DNA from: Trichostrongylus colubriformis
Taxonomy: Eukaryota; Nematoda; Chromadorea; Rhabditida; Trichostrongylidae
Reading direction: 5' to 3'
NCBI GenBank assembly: GCA_963978905.1
Contig: OZ022261.1
Location: forward strand, 25,665,686-25,729,685
Length of the DNA: 64,000 nucleotides
Positions 21,001-36,000 of this stretch are shown in pieces. The notes under the pieces were generated by a model. That model saw only the letters and a program-made list of their open reading frames with translations. It ran no database searches and was not told the origin of the DNA. Within the stretch, counting starts at the first letter, position 1, and the number at the start of each line of letters is the position of its first letter. The position numbers were made by a program, and so were the translations under genes.

Positions 21001-24000
21001 GGTACTGAGCTCTTTGCAGAACATGTAGCTCATATAACTTTTTATACAATCCATTCGAGAAAAACCTTTTTCTTCGTCAGCCTCTTCGGAACTTTTCACT
21101 AACTAAAATGAACCAGTAGCGAGACATAATTCTATCAGACGTTCGGGAGATTTTCATCGTTGACCTTTTCCCCTCGAGTTTTTTTTTACAGTCTTGACGA
21201 AGTCATAGATGTTCCATGCATACAAATTTATAGATGTTCCATGCTTTTCTTTCTGGGAGAGAATAGACGCAACGCTTCTAAGGGATGGTTATGCTGACAT
21301 CAGATACACTCATTTTACCGAATGAGGAAAGTTGTCGTCCTTGCAACGTAATCTTTCGCGATATTGGTTCCACGGATCTCACAATCAGAGTCAGAACTCT
21401 CCATTTGAGTCAGACCAGGCGATAGCGCGGTCAATTCCTAATAAGGTCATGTTCATACTCAGTGCCAGCAGGGCGTGGCTGGGTTCATAGGCAGTTAGGA
21501 TGAGTGGCACGGAGGAGGTGCAGAGACGACCCAGGCAGTGAGGGAGGGTGGTATGGGTGGAGACGCAGAGACACGCAGCCACGCCCTGTAGCCGGCACCA
21601 CAGAGTATGAACGCGGCCAGAAACAGCAACATACTTTGGCGCGTGCGGCGACACAATCTGCGTAGCGCGGTCTTTGGACTGTCCTTACGGCCATCCCTTC
21701 TCTTTGCTTCCCAAATTAAGTTATTCAAAGCTCAGCTGATAGCGATGGGCTCGACACGAGTTGCACCTGCAAATGACACCGTGCGAGCAGGACTGAGAAG
21801 AAAAATGATCTGCTACTAAGGTTTGTCTACTGATTTGTGGGAAATTCATAAAAAAATCTTCAAGTTTACTGCTAGCAGGTAGTAAAAGAAGCGTGCTTTC
21901 AAGCGACGACGAGAAACCTCATTTCCTTCCCATGCAATGCTGTTCGGATTTTACTACAACTCAATGGGTTTGATGGCACTATGGCAGCTAGAAGGTTCGG
22001 AATGTTACAAGGTACACGCAATCGATAGAGAAAATTTACTGCCCTTTCGTGAATGCGATTCATCAAGCTGTAATGCTCATAGTAAAGTTGTGGACGTTAC
22101 TGCATCCGCTACAGAGTTTGTGGCTTTGCATCACTCATGGCAAGGGAAGGATGGCTTAGAGACGCATTCAGCATGCCTCGAAAGATGAGGTCGTGCTCAA
22201 TCGTCATTACTGGGAAAGGGAACGTTCAAGCGACACCTCCCACCTGCAAGGGTTGGGACTCCACTCCCCCTAACACTCTCCTACCAATAACGGTCCAGCT
22301 AGATTCCTCCTTCTTGCAGACGCGGAGTGTGGATTCATTTCCAAGTGTAGATGTTTATTCTAGACCCTGTGAAATGTTGAATGTCCGAATCTTAAATAAG
22401 GACAGTGCTTAAAGGATTATTCGAAAGAAATATGGTGCTTTTTGTACGCCACCGTTTTTTTAAAGGTCTCTCAGCAGCTGTTGTGAATCGAAATGTCCAC
22501 GAAAATCATGCAACACAAGAAATTCTTGGAGATCCAGGAAACGTTCGTGATTAGGCGTCCAACATTAGGTCACAAAAACTCTTTGTGAAGCTTAGAGGTA
22601 GAGTCGACTGAAAAGGGATCATACCGTGGATTCCCATGGACCTACAATGTAGTCACCAGAGCTCAAGTATTCTTTAGATGGTCTTGCTCGAGAATTACAA
22701 AGGATAAAGTAATCGATTGCCACTGAAATGTCTGATGCACTTTCTGGTTACTAGAACTCTTTCACGATTAATGACGCTCCTTTACACGAGGAACCGCCTC
22801 ATTCAGGCTCACCTTTGACTACCTGCTTTGTTGATCTTCACCATTTGATTTCCAGAAGGACTTTTATCAGTGTTTCTCCAAGTTTCTCAGTTTCGAGGGG
22901 CTCTCCCATTCTCGCGATCTTATTTTGGTTGTCTTAATCGCTCGGCTCTTAACCACCCATTTCACAATCTGAATCCGATTACTTCCGATAAGTTTTCTTT
23001 GTGATTCAAAATGCCAACCCCATTTTTTCCTGCCTTTTCAGTTAATGCAGAAAGCAAAGTTATGTTCACTATCGTTTTGATCATGGTATTACGGACAAAA
23101 GGTCTGCATTTTAATGCGTTTTGGTTTCTAGAAAATTGAGAACTTTATGTCCTGATACTTGGATTTATTTCACAAGTAGTGGTCAAAAACTAAAATTTGA
23201 ATGACCTGTCCCTGTCTCAGTCAGTGTTTGATTTCTACACGTGCATGAGGGGAAAACGCGTTTCGTGTCAAAGTCGTTCTCATTATATGGTACTTTCTTT
23301 CTTCTGAACCACTTCATAGCAACGACTTTTCGATTGCCTTGTTCCTAATCACCCATTAGTTTAATCGGAATTCGATTACTGCCGATAGCTTTTTGTGGGA
23401 TTCACAATGCTCCACCTCATTACTTCTGCCTATTTCGACCGGAATTTTCTCACACACCTGTTATCCCATTTTACCGAGTCTTTGATTCGACAGAATATTC
23501 TTGAATATTCTTGATTCAGGGTGTGTATTATGTGTCTGAGGCCAGAGACAACGCAGCGAAAGGTTTGCGAAGCGATGTGTGTGTGTGTGAACAAGGTGCG
23601 CTGTCGAAGCGATTTCATGGTGTTATCGGAGCCGCATGTAATCATCGTATATCGCTTCAGGACCCAACGACCTACGGCACTATCAGCTCGCACGCGCTGC
23701 ATCACACACTTCCTGTATACTTGCTGTGCATTTTGCGAATGAGTCACAGAAATGAGCTTCTGGAAGATGGTAAATGTACGAATTGGTTATGCCGAGAAGA
23801 TTCCGGGATGGTTGGGGTTCCATACCTGTTCACATCGCTTTTGGTATCATGTCTTAAGCAAGAGGCACGGTACCCTGGCATGGTCCATAAATCTATAAAT
23901 CCTGCATGTACTATATATGTAATTCTTCACTCTTCTAGCGTCCATTATGTTACTATGCTCATTAGGGAGGATGAAAGACATGCGGAACCCACTACATACT

Positions 24001-27000
24001 TCCCAAGATATTTATTCGATTATTTACTCGTTTATTGATTTATATAAACTTATTTATTCGTGTGTACGTGAGGTAGAAGAATGGATAATGTTTGTAGTAA
24101 AGGCACTACTATTAATCAAAGGAATTGATAGTTAAGCATTTCATTCTCCTGATGCTTCCGCTTCCCAAACAACCCCCCCCCCCCCCACCCCTTCTGCGTA
24201 TTTGTCGAGCATTAATCCTGCAGGAGTGCATATACTCACCTCGTGCTATCGATCTTTTTTTCGTATGGCCTCTTCAAAGCGCAATGCTTCTTGCAACTAC
24301 AGCTGAGAGTTGTTTACTAGCTACAACAATTAATCTTGTAATATATGAGACTGGGAAACATATGTACCTTAATCCTTGCCGTGCTAAGAATAGCAGTGTA
24401 AAAGATGACTCACAAGTGTAGGAGGGTTAGTCGACACACGAGGATGTCTGCTAAGTTGAATATTGGTACCACCGATCGAGTCTTCAGTTCCTCTGGGTTC
24501 TTTGAAGTTTGCCAATGGAAATCTTCAGTCAACGCCAATCGTTCTATCCTTCGCTCAAATCATTCGCTCTCATATCGCTACACCGGGGATCCTGTCTCTT
24601 ATGATTGAGTACTCTCATTACACTGTCATTACCAATGGCAGTGAATGACACAATTTATGATAAACGCAGACAATAAAGAGTGAAACCATAAGAAATCGCA
24701 CTTGATTACTTCAGCATTCCAGTGCTGCCCAAGCTATTGATATAGGCTTGGGCGACTTGATTATTGGCAACAAGCCTTATTTACGCTCTTGTTGACGATA
24801 AGAATCCCCTTATTCCATTCCTTTTCAAATGAAGAAGTTTAAAAGCTGGAGACTTTCCCCATGCATAGGCACAACGATGACTGTTCTTTTGGTCATTCTC
24901 TACCTTGGCGCGCCCCAGTGACAATACTGCTGCGCGACCGCGCAATATTGCTTTTCTTTGCAACAGTGGTAATTCATAACATTTGTGTGTAATGGGCGTA
25001 TTGTTCCCAATATTTGCAAAGGAGTTTCCGGTCAATATTTAATATATGGTCAGTTTTTCGTTGTTCTTAATAGAAGGTTGTTACATTCATACTAGCGTAG
25101 GTTTATTTTCGTCTTACGTGTTTTGTATGCCGAAAGTGATCCTCAAAGATCACAGCAGTTATCTAGGGAAGCATGTGGTATTCATGTGGCCAGATGAATG
25201 AGTAGCGGATGTTCACGTGTCGAAACTGCTTTTTGTTGGCTGATCAAACATCAGCTCGATGTGTTGCTTATTGGTCAGCTAAACAGCCACGCAACCGCAT
25301 CGCACCTAGAAAAGCCAGTTTTCTTATGACTTGCTGTTTCTGTTCCTTTGCTTTCACTTGTGTTCTTTTCTTGCAAGCTGATTCTTTTGGCACCATTTTG
25401 AAATTCGACATTTGTTCTTATCGAGCATATGTCAAACATTTATTTGTTCCATTTTTTGCTTGCACGATATGCGAAGGTGATGTGTTGTTCAAGATGGCAG
25501 GAAGGCATTCCTAATATTTTATGAAAAACAACACAAATGCATTCTCACAAGGTGTAATGTTTTCTATGTGTTTGGCCAGTTCAGTCCATTTGCCATTGCA
25601 AAGTGTTCAGCAGTTTTGCTTTCATATCATCAGCTAACGATCTTGTTGTAATTTTCGTGAATGTGTGTCTGTCATTGATTGTTGATCGCCTTATCTCCGT
25701 GATGGTAAACAGCAATGTTTTCCATAGGCTATTCTGCCACTGCTACTTGCTTTGTTTTATCTTGCGTTTCCTGCTGCGTGGTTAAATCTCGCACAACGAT
25801 TACGGGATTCATCCTGCTAAATTGATCCCTGTGCCACTTGCCTAAAGGTTGCAGTGTACTACATACACGGCAAACACATAGTTAATGCATGATTTGCTAC
25901 TACTTGTCAGTTTAAGAGTGCTTTTAAGGGGAATCTAATTTTATTTACCCAGAGTTTTAGATATACCTTTTGTATTGTTTGTAGTTCACCGTGTACATGG
26001 CTAGTTATGAGTCTATTTTTAGCACCTGCTAAGTAAACACTCTGTGATTGAGTTTCTCTTTCCTTTTATGATTTTTTATAATCTTTTCCTAATGTGTCGT
26101 GAAATCTCGCGTACACACTATGTTAACACGGAAAATTGAGGAGTGAGTGTGTATTTTACTTTTTGGAGTGCGTATCAGTTCGGATATACCTGGGTTGTCA
26201 TTCATTGAGACCATTTGGATTTTCCATTCCTGAATATTTTCTAATTTCATCTCACAAATGTTTATGGTAAAATCTTTGTTCAGGCAGCCATTTCCTCTAG
26301 TTTGTATTTCTTTCAGGCTTGATAAGTTGGACAACTTTAAATACTAGTAATCCAATCTATTGGCCGCATCCTTTGACCACTTATAAGCCTCGCAAAAATT
26401 TGCAGTCCTTTTATAACTTTAGAATATCTCATCTCACGTGGTTTCATGTGGGGTCAAAACCCACATTGAACCTTTCGCTGTTGTGGAATCCTAAAGCCTG
26501 ACACTTCTTTCACGTCTGTCCACCTGTTTCTGACCAGCTCGTCATATGTTGTCTTGTGGTGTGTCAGCAATACCTCATTGCCCATATTTGTTCTTGTAGG
26601 GCACTGCTGTATTCTGCAGTGGACGCTGTTTGCCGGGCTGGGAGAGTAAATATTTGTTATCATTAACGATTACCATTGACGTCATCAGGGGTGGGGATTT
26701 AATATTTGATCATTTGATCACGGTTTATGGTTGTCGTTGGGGGTGACGGATATCGCACATTTCGAGGTCGTACCAAGTAGCGCTGTAGCTAATTTACTAA
26801 TGGTATGCCCATCTTTTTCATCGCTTCTCCTCTGATCTGCTTTCACTTTATAGCACAAAAACGATCCATATTTCGATAGGTCTGCTACTTCGTCTATTTA
26901 ATTCTTCCTTTCAATCATTCTGCTCTGGTCTTGAATATGTAATTGTTGTTAGATGCATTTTCCTATGTCGCCAGCTATTTCGTTTCTTTTCCGTCGAAAT

Positions 27001-27038
27001 GAAGAATTGTTAACCTGAAAGAATGTATTTAAGAAGGA
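21001..27038. other. Upstream region of the trehalose gene, no supported gene
   Basis: About 6 kb with no exon chain I could support on either strand. The longest open frame (23511-24038, +, 175 residues) has no recognisable motif and no upstream or downstream partner. A poly-C run lies at 24173-24186. The part after about 22400 is AT-rich. Regulatory sequences for the trehalose gene presumably lie near its right end, but no specific site can be named. Confidence 0.4.
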
Positions 27039-30000
27039 ATGGAAGTAGATACGGACGAGAGGTCATCTTCTCCTGTACTGGATCGGCCCTTTCAGCGGCC
27101 ATTGCGTGGTGACGTTGACCCCATCGAACGAGTGAAGGAGGTAGGTTCGGTTTCTCTCCTTTTTTGTTTCGTGCCTGTTTTGTGGAGTGAGAGTATGTTC
27201 CTTGGCCCTGTGTGAGTAGATTTCAAAACAGTGCATTTAAAATTATGTCACAACCAAAACGACTCAACACAGGTGGGGGTGATCAAAGAAATGATTGTAG
27301 GCAGGAGATCACTTTATTTAATTGAAGCCTGAAAATTGTTAGAGCTCCTGGTTTGATAAACCACTCCTGTCCAGTGTGTCTGCATATTACCATTTTCGGT
27401 AACCTGTGCATATGTACCTCAAATCCCTCACATTATGATCTGATCCATCCAACACGTGTTAAACTGTTCTGATTGTAATTCTTAAACCATTTAATCAGCT
27501 GAGGAGCAGGTCTTGTAAGTTTGCACTTCCCCTATTTGCTCACCTGTCCATTTTTTCAACACATCTGTTGCCATGCCTGTGTAGATTTCCAATATGATTT
27601 TACACGTGCATGCGCTTGAGTATTTTTTCTTCGCATTAGAGTTGTACTATCGAATGGCAGCAGTTCTTTTCCCATCATTACCTTCATTCTGCAAGCTAAC
27701 TGTACCATGGTTATTTTGCGTTTGAGTAATAACTTTTCTCTAATTACCCATTTTCCTTTCTGACTCATCAAGCGACCCTTTCGGTGGAATGATCGCATGG
27801 TACACTGTGTTCCCTACAGCAAGCATATCTTGATGTCAGCGTAAACTAGCTCGCATCAATAACACCGCTGACGATCAAAAACCGGAGACGTTGTTAGTTG
27901 CGCCAAGATATCAAAGATTAGTGGGGTTAAATTCATCATGCCTTTTGACGACATCCATAATTCATCCATAAGTAATGAAAAAGAGTAGATGGATGGTTTT
28001 GGTAACTTCGAGAACGATTTTTGATACTGACCGTATTTGGCCCGCTCAATCTCATTTTATTCCACGTTCGCCGATTCCTTCGATACGTGTTTTATTCTTT
28101 GTCCCCTTCGTACTTTGGATGTATTAGGAGAGCCATTTGTGACATCATTTCCATTGAATAGCACAGTTACTAGAAATGGAGAAAGTATTTGGATCGCGAT
28201 AGAGATCGAGCAATGTGACACACATGTAAATATGACCGTGGATTGGACATTGCCCTGCAAGAATATCTTTAGGGATGTGCTCGAATTTTAACGCGCATAA
28301 ACGTCAAAACGCCGGAACCACTAGAAGAGGATTTCCTGACCTTTGCCACGAATGCCTGCTGTGCAGAGTGGAAGCTCCGCCAGCAGAATTCAGAGATTGC
28401 TCTGAAAGTAAGTTTTCGAATTGCTCATCAGATAATATCCATAATCTTCGAATTGCTCATCAAATAATATCCATAATCTTCGAATTGCTCATCAAATAAT
28501 ATCCATAATCGCTCTTTGCATACTGGTTTTGGATTTCAGGGCATGTTATTGATTCTGGAACTGTGTCTTTCGCAACCAAACAATCAAGATGCTCTATTCG
28601 GCAATCTTGTCAGCCAATTGGGTTTCAATTCGGTAAGCCACTGACAAATATTTTATTTATTCTTGTGTCATTACCCTCAGTCGCTTTTTTGTTCAGTGTA
28701 TTCAGTAGAGTATTGATTTGTGAGGAAATTTTCCAGGTGGCGTTTTGGAAAATTGCTGTGCCGTTAGTCTACGACTCGGATTTGTCGTTTGGGACACAGT
28801 ACCGCGATTCACTTTTGTTCTCGTTGGCACTTTATGACGTAAACAACAGCAAGAATAGATTGCGGTCAGTTGAGAGCTCTATCTCGCGTATTTCTGAATT
28901 TCTGTTTGCGCAACTCTGACTGCTTTAGTGAGCTATATGCTGCTGTACCGGGTGTACGTCAAAGCATGCTGGGCGTGCATGCAAAGAAGTTCGGTGAAAA
29001 GTATCGACATATTCAGGTGGGCATTATATTTCAGAAAATGAAACTCCTGATTCTTTCGTTCTTTCATGATTGAATAAGTGTGACTTGTCGTCGATAAACA
29101 TGCAAATTCTCATTTAAAGGAATCGTCCAGGAAAATGAGTTTTGTGTTACCCATATATTTATGTTGTGTTTGCCTAATGTTGGCCTCATGCAAAATTTCA
29201 CGCGAAAAAATGTGAATCTGGCTGAGATACAGCACCACAAAGTGCGGTCCCACTGGGCTGGGCCTCCGTGTAAAAGGCTCGTCCCGTCTTCCGCCGCCGT
29301 TCGGAACGGAGAGTGGAACTGTTTACGTAACCTTCTGTTCCTACAATGCGTCTCAGACCACGGCGGAAGACGGGACGAGGCTTTTACACGGAGGCCCCGC
29401 CCACTGGGACCGCACTTTGCGGTGCTGTATCTCAGCCAGATTCACATTTTTTCGCGTGAAATTTTGCATGAGGCCAACATTAGGCAAGTACAACATAAAT
29501 ATATGGGTAACACAAAAACTCATTTTCCGTGGACGATTCCTTTAACTCATGTCAAAATCCTTTTTAGATGGTTCGCTCCCGTGCAAATTCGCGGATGTCT
29601 TCTGTCCATGGATCGATGGAAGATCTTTCAACTCTTGAGAATGACGCCGTGGACGACGCTCAGTCTGATGGAGCCAGTGAAGGGTTGTCTGCTGGAGCAG
29701 GAGTTGGAGGGCTGACAAACACTACCCATCACAAAGTTCGTTGTAGTCAATACCTAAATATTTTTAGTTGTTTGTGCCACTGAACAACTCCTGACCCCAT
29801 TTGCTTTGTTTTTTCAGCAAAGGGTGATTAATGTGTCGAATGCTCCGCCGGTATCTATTCAAAGAAAAGGTAGCGGTTGCTGGGAAATTAAACAAGGTAA
29901 TAATCCGGTTGTCTAGTTTATTTTACTTCTGCTTGCGCTGTCCCTTGGTTTGGCCGAAATTGTACGCTGTAAAATGCTGAATAGTGAAATTTGGACGCTG

Positions 30001-33000
30001 GAAGGGGGACAGTTGCTACGACGTGGCATGAGTGCGGGATAGCACGAAGTCTTCGATTCAGTAGAATTCGATCTTATATCCGAATGATGCTTTTAGGATC
30101 TGGCGGCTTGGTGTCGTGTGTAGATCCGGTGATGTCGGTAGATAAAGAAAATATATGGCTCTCGAATCTTGGCATTAACCTCAAAGAAGATAATGAAGAC
30201 GCAGTGAGTTGCTGCTTACTATGAATACACTTCTCCTTTGAGCACAATGACGTCGAATGCTTCTGATGAAGTGTATGTACGAAGGCTCGTACCCATTGGA
30301 AGGAACGGCTCCAAGTGATGTTTCAGGAAATCCCCCCACCATCGACGAACTCCCTCGGTTTACCCCTGATCAAACAAGCGAGAGCTGGTGAAATTTTTCA
30401 CGTACTCGAAGAAAATGACAAGAAACAGGAGCTCACTGACAAGGAGCAGCTAGTGGAGTATGTTATTTATTTGTCACAAAGAGGTTCCGTTCTATGAAAG
30501 TAGCAGTTCTTTTGTTTAGGAAAGATATGTCGCTACTTTCCGTGCTGCACGATTATAATAAAACCAACTATCAGCTCAATCCTGTTTTCGTGAATCAGGT
30601 TCATATCTCTTTTTGTTATATGTGTTTGTGAAGGTGGTGTGTTATTTGCTCTGTTTCTATATAGGAGGATTACAATGCTTATTATGGCGGAATTAGCAAC
30701 GGTCTCTTATGGCCAGCACTTCATAATCTTTCGGAATTCATTGTGAAAGAGTATGACGATCCTGCTGTGGGTTTATTGGCTTTTTTGTGCTGTGCACCCT
30801 CACGTTAGGATTTCGCAGTGCGGCGTGCAACGTACGAGCTCTGGCACCGTAATTGGGTGGCTTCTGAAGCGATCACACAGCCCTACACGGCACGCGAGCA
30901 TTACCGTTTACTCGCCTGCGGTGCGAAATCCTATCGTAAGAGTACATAATCGCTCCTTTATTTGTAATTCTTGTAGTTTCGGAAAATTTGTTGATTCTTC
31001 CCAGTTTCAAATTGAAGGCTTTAAGATACTACGTGAACATTGGTGTGCTTATGTACGCGTGAACTACCAGTTTGGTATTAACGCTGCACGTAACAGTCGT
31101 CCGCAAGATTTCATATGGATTCACGATTACCATCTCATGCTTACTGGTCAGATTATGCGCAGTTTGGACAGCAATCTTGAGGTTTCTTCCGGTTCTCAGC
31201 TTTTTTTCGAAATTTTCACTATGATTTTTGTTAAATTTTCTTGAACAGGTCGGCTTCTTCCTTCATATTCCATTCCAACCACCACCAGATTTCATGACAA
31301 AATACAAATTAGTTGCTGAGCCTATATTACGTGGTATTTTGCGCTTTACTAAGGTATGAAAATTTAACTGTAAGCAGGAGAAAATCTTGCTCAATGAGAT
31401 TTATTCAAGGTTGGCTTCCAAACCCATCGCGATCGCGAGCGTTATGTCCAGATGGTGAAGGAGCACATTCCTCGCGCCAGAGTACATTTTGACAGCAGAA
31501 TTGACATATTTACTGTTACGTATGAGGTGATCGTTATCTTTCGAAGGGTTGTTTATTAATCCACAAAGAACATCTGTAGTAATGACACTTTAGGGTTGGA
31601 CATGTTCATTGGGAGTGTTCCCTGTTTCAATCAAGAACGAAGATTTCCTCTCGGTTGCCAATGAGCCTCAGTGTGCCATTGATGCGCAGGAAATCAAACG
31701 AGATGTATGTCTTCTTTGATTCAGTATATAAAGAAGGATACAGGCTACTCCATGCGCTCTGCTGTGAGAACCAGCTAAAACTTCGTTACGCCACGGTTTG
31801 AAGGAGCCTTGTTTCCAGCGACTTTTTGACTGTGCTTTTGTCACTTTGCTCGTTCATTTGAGCCTCTTTTTCGAAAAATTAGCTCTTGACTCTTCGCCAG
31901 TTTTTTGAACTTTTTCGTAAATTCTTTGGGTTTTGTGTGTCATTCTAAATTTTACCAGGTATTGGCCAATAGCGGTGAAGGTGGTTGCTTCTTTTTCTCT
32001 GTAGAGAGATTCGACTACACCAAAGGTATTATGGAGAAATTGAGAGCATGGAGAAGGTATCATTCTTAATCATCACATCTGTACCGAAAACATTTTCAGC
32101 TTATTGCCTTTTCAGGTATTTCGAAAAACATCCTGAAAGAAAAGGTCTAGATGTGCTCTACCAAATAGCTGTTACAAACAGACGTGCTGTGGAGTCGTAT
32201 AAAAGATACCAGGTAGCTATTGTTATATTTTATCGTCTTCCATTCAGATAGTTTCCGTGAGGTTCCGTTCTTGTACACTCTATAATTGTAGGACAAATGC
32301 CTTGAATTGGCGAAGGAAATCAATGAGTCAATTCGAAGTGAAGAACACCCTGACTGGAGGCCGCTACGATTCGAAACCGATGGTCTGCCCCGTGCTCGTC
32401 TTATCGCTCATTACCTTGCAATGGATATCGGTGTTGTTACCCCATCTAAGGTCAGGGTTTTGTAATTACGGTGCTGCGAACTCATATTGTGCCCTTTTAG
32501 GATGGCATGAACCTTGTGGCAAAAGAAATGATGGTATGCAATCCATCGGCTTCACTTGTTCTTTCGTCAGGAGCCGGAACCGAGGTGTGGTTTCTCGGCT
32601 GTTTGCTTACTAAAAGATTTCCCTGTACTTTTCATTTTTAGTTTTTGCTTTGATCTACAAGCATCCAAATATCATCCTGTTCGTACATATAACATGATTA
32701 TATGGAGCTCGTGTATTTTTTTAGCAGTGTCATTCGGTTGTTCTAGGTGCAACTGGGAAACGCAGGATTTTACTCCGATGACAAGAAATACTATCATCGT
32801 GTGGATGATATAGCGGACACAGAGGTTCATTATTCTACTAGATATTTCGACCATGAATATTATAATAAACTCTTTTAGAACTTTGCTGAGGTGTTCTATC
32901 GCGCAGCAACTGAGGAAGGCACTGTTAGGAAAGAACATGGTGGTCGTCTCAATCAGTTCCTGAAAAGTCATGATATTGACGAGTGGAGTTCAGCTTTTCT

Positions 33001-36000
33001 TGATCCCAGCTGGACACACGAAGTTATTCGACCAACTGAAGTGTGTTAAACTCTTAATGCAATTTCAGTGGTAGGCACTTTTCTTGTTTCAATCGGTTCT
33101 TTAAGATTCGACAAATTGCCGATTTTTACTTGTTGATGGCGCAGACTGCGCAAATTCGGCGTCAAATCGTCGAGGTTGTTCTGAAGGGAATGCCCATTCG
33201 GCCACACTTTGCTCTGTCGCTTGAGAATGCCAAGGTAATTGCTTGAAGTGCGTGGATTGTCATTGACTTAATAATCCTTTTATTTGAAGAATTCCCTCGA
33301 GAATAATTGTATGGCCGATTCGAACCTTCTGGTTCTGGAGACAACAAGTGAAGACGCTGATGGTGCTAACACTCATGCAACATTCGACATCACCGATGAG
33401 CTCACTGAGCTCCAGAAGGATTTGGCTTTCCTCTCATTCATTCAGTCTGAAGAAACAAATAATGTTGAACAATTTATTGATGTACGTTTTGCTGCATGTC
33501 TGCCTTCATTATTTCCTCAAATATTTTTATGGGGTTTTACGCCGGATTTCTGCATTATATCAAATTTAGACTCTTGGCTCTTTCCATCCTTCGGGTCCAA
33601 CCGCATTCGCTGCTGAAGTGGAGAAGGCTGGCGCGCTGCTGTCCCTTGGAGATCACTTCCACTACGTTTTCACAGACAGGCACATTTTCAGTTTGAAAGC
33701 TTTACCATATCGAGCGTTTACAACCCTTTTTTGGAATCTGAATAGTAATTTTTCTCCTTTTCTAGAGACGGTACATTGAAGAGTTATTCGTGTTCGTATC
33801 CGACCAGTGTACAACCGGCGTACTCCGCAGTTATCCAGGTACACATTTTGTTTGTTTGAACTGAATACTACTCGCTGTAAAGGCACCTCATCAATAGAAA
33901 GCTGCTGTTATTTTTTCGTGAAATTGCAGTTCGCCCATCTTGCGATCGCGCGTGTTGTCATGCGCACCCTCATCCGGGCGTGCTATATTCACTTCGCAAT
34001 GCACGGCCCATGGGTGGTAACAGACAGGTGTAGCGGAGAAAAAATAGCGCGCTCATGTGAGGGTGCACGAGGCGACTCATACGATCGTGTGAGTTTTTGG
34101 TCTGAAGCGGTAGGCCGAACCGGTAATGGGGATTCATCTTGCTCTGTTCGTTCCGATTCCCCAGTCGCTCAGTTCTCTGTAGTGCGCTGAAGTGTGAAAT
34201 TCTGTTTGTTTAAATTATGTTATTTCAGAAATTTTCGTAGCACTTTAGGCACAATTCGCTCGACGGTGCGCTCAGTTTTGTGCTATTGTCACAACAGCTC
34301 CACTCGTCCATATTGGAATTCTCAACATGAGCACGATGCCTGAAGGTTGGTTAGGGAAGGATTACTCGTTGTCTATGGTGTATACTGATAAAGAACATTT
34401 CAGGATATTACGCTTATGGCGCTTCTGCCGGACGTGAGTGGTACTTTAACCCAGCCATGCAGTTCAAGGATGACAGTGTTAGCGATGCTGACCTCATGCT
34501 ACTTAATAAAGCGTTCGATATGGTGAGTGTCTGTGCATCCCTATCATAGGGACCTCTTTCCTATTTCTCAGGCTCCAATAAAGTGCTTCGATGTTCGTGG
34601 GAAGTGGAAATCTAGACTTTGTGTTGGAAGTTTTTTCGTACATCAAGGCTCACTTATACTTTACTAACATTGTCCTTGCAGTTAGGGTGGAGATAAGCAT
34701 GACCCAGTCGACAGAACAATTTTGTGGACCTGAATTGCAAACGCCGCAACGCACGAAGACGCAAGCGTTTCTCATTGAAGCAGAATGAGTGCACATAGCA
34801 ACTTTAGATGTGCTCACGGGTCCAGAAGCGGAAAGGAACTTCTCTCCTGCATTAAGGCTTAGGCAAAAATATGCGCCTGAGTGTGCAGATTGACCCCTCA
34901 ACGATTTTTCGTATGATAACTCTCCACTCATTGTGATAGCGCCCAGTTCGCCATAGCTATGTTGAACTCAAATTCAGAAAAGTTATGGTTTTTGATGTTC
35001 TTGCTTTACTTTCTAATCAAAAGCTTTTGCTCCTCGCAATGGAATGGTTTTGCATTAGCAGTTTTCCTACGAGAATCTGCTGAAAACAATATTTATTTTC
35101 GTTCACGTTGGTTTTGCTTTTGCAGGTTGAGGATTTACTGGAGAATCCCGAATTTCGGAATTTGACGTGGATTGGTAGTGGTCTCCAGAAGCATTATGGG
35201 CATATTACAATCGCTAAACAAGATGTGAATAACTCAGTCCCGCGTAGGAAGAGCATGCAGCTGTGAGTAATGTACTCTTTATAATTTTTTCTGTTGTAGT
35301 ATTCTTTCCTCATTTTTCCCCTATTTTAATATGTATTTTGCACTGAAACAGGTTCCTCGAAGTATCTAAAATTGTGAATGAAGTAGACCCTACTGGAGCG
35401 ATCCTGACGATAAGGGAGAACGAGTATGACATCAAAATCTACACGAAGGTATGCTCAAGGTTGCATAGATCGAATCAAGTTTATATCAATATCACTTTAA
35501 TGCTAATTTTTTATTATAATCAATTATAATCTATTGATATCAGTACTGATATCTATCAATAGCATTATCAAATTTTGGGTGAAGTATTAGGTTGTCCCAA
35601 AAGTCTTGTAGTATTTTTCCAAAAAAAAAATCAGTAACTCTTGTTCTCTTCGAGGCAGGTCCAGGCGGTTCAGGAATATGGTGAAACGTTCCCTAAGCTT
35701 TCTAGGAAAATATATATTGACCCACCAGATCCCGTGGAGAGTGCTACAATGCCCGTTGTCGATACCCACCCAACTCGCGGTGTCATCTATTATGAGCGGT
35801 CTTGCGGCACCAAAACGACGGAAGCTTGCCACTCCATCAGCGCTGCATTGGGCAAGGGATGTGTGAGCTACGCGACCGTGCGCCGCTGCTTCATCAGCTT
35901 CAGCAACGGCGAGATTGACATGAAAGACAAACCACGATTGGGACTGTGCTGGTTCTGGGACGCGGAAGGGATGCTTTTCCGCGAGGTGCTGGTACAAGGC

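Noticed and set aside
23511..24038. 175-residue open frame on the + strand
   Set aside because: No motif, no splice partners and low-complexity context; a long open frame is expected by chance in this much sequence.
25209..25785. Two open frames (101 and 60 residues) that look hydrophobic
   Set aside because: T-rich sequence produces Phe/Leu/Ser-rich frames by chance; there are no flanking splice sites.
30231..30290. Extra trehalose synthase exon (ATGACGTCGAATGC...)
   Set aside because: Including it requires a 38-bp intron and breaks the phase with the exon ending at 30203; skipping from 30203 to 30327 keeps the frame.
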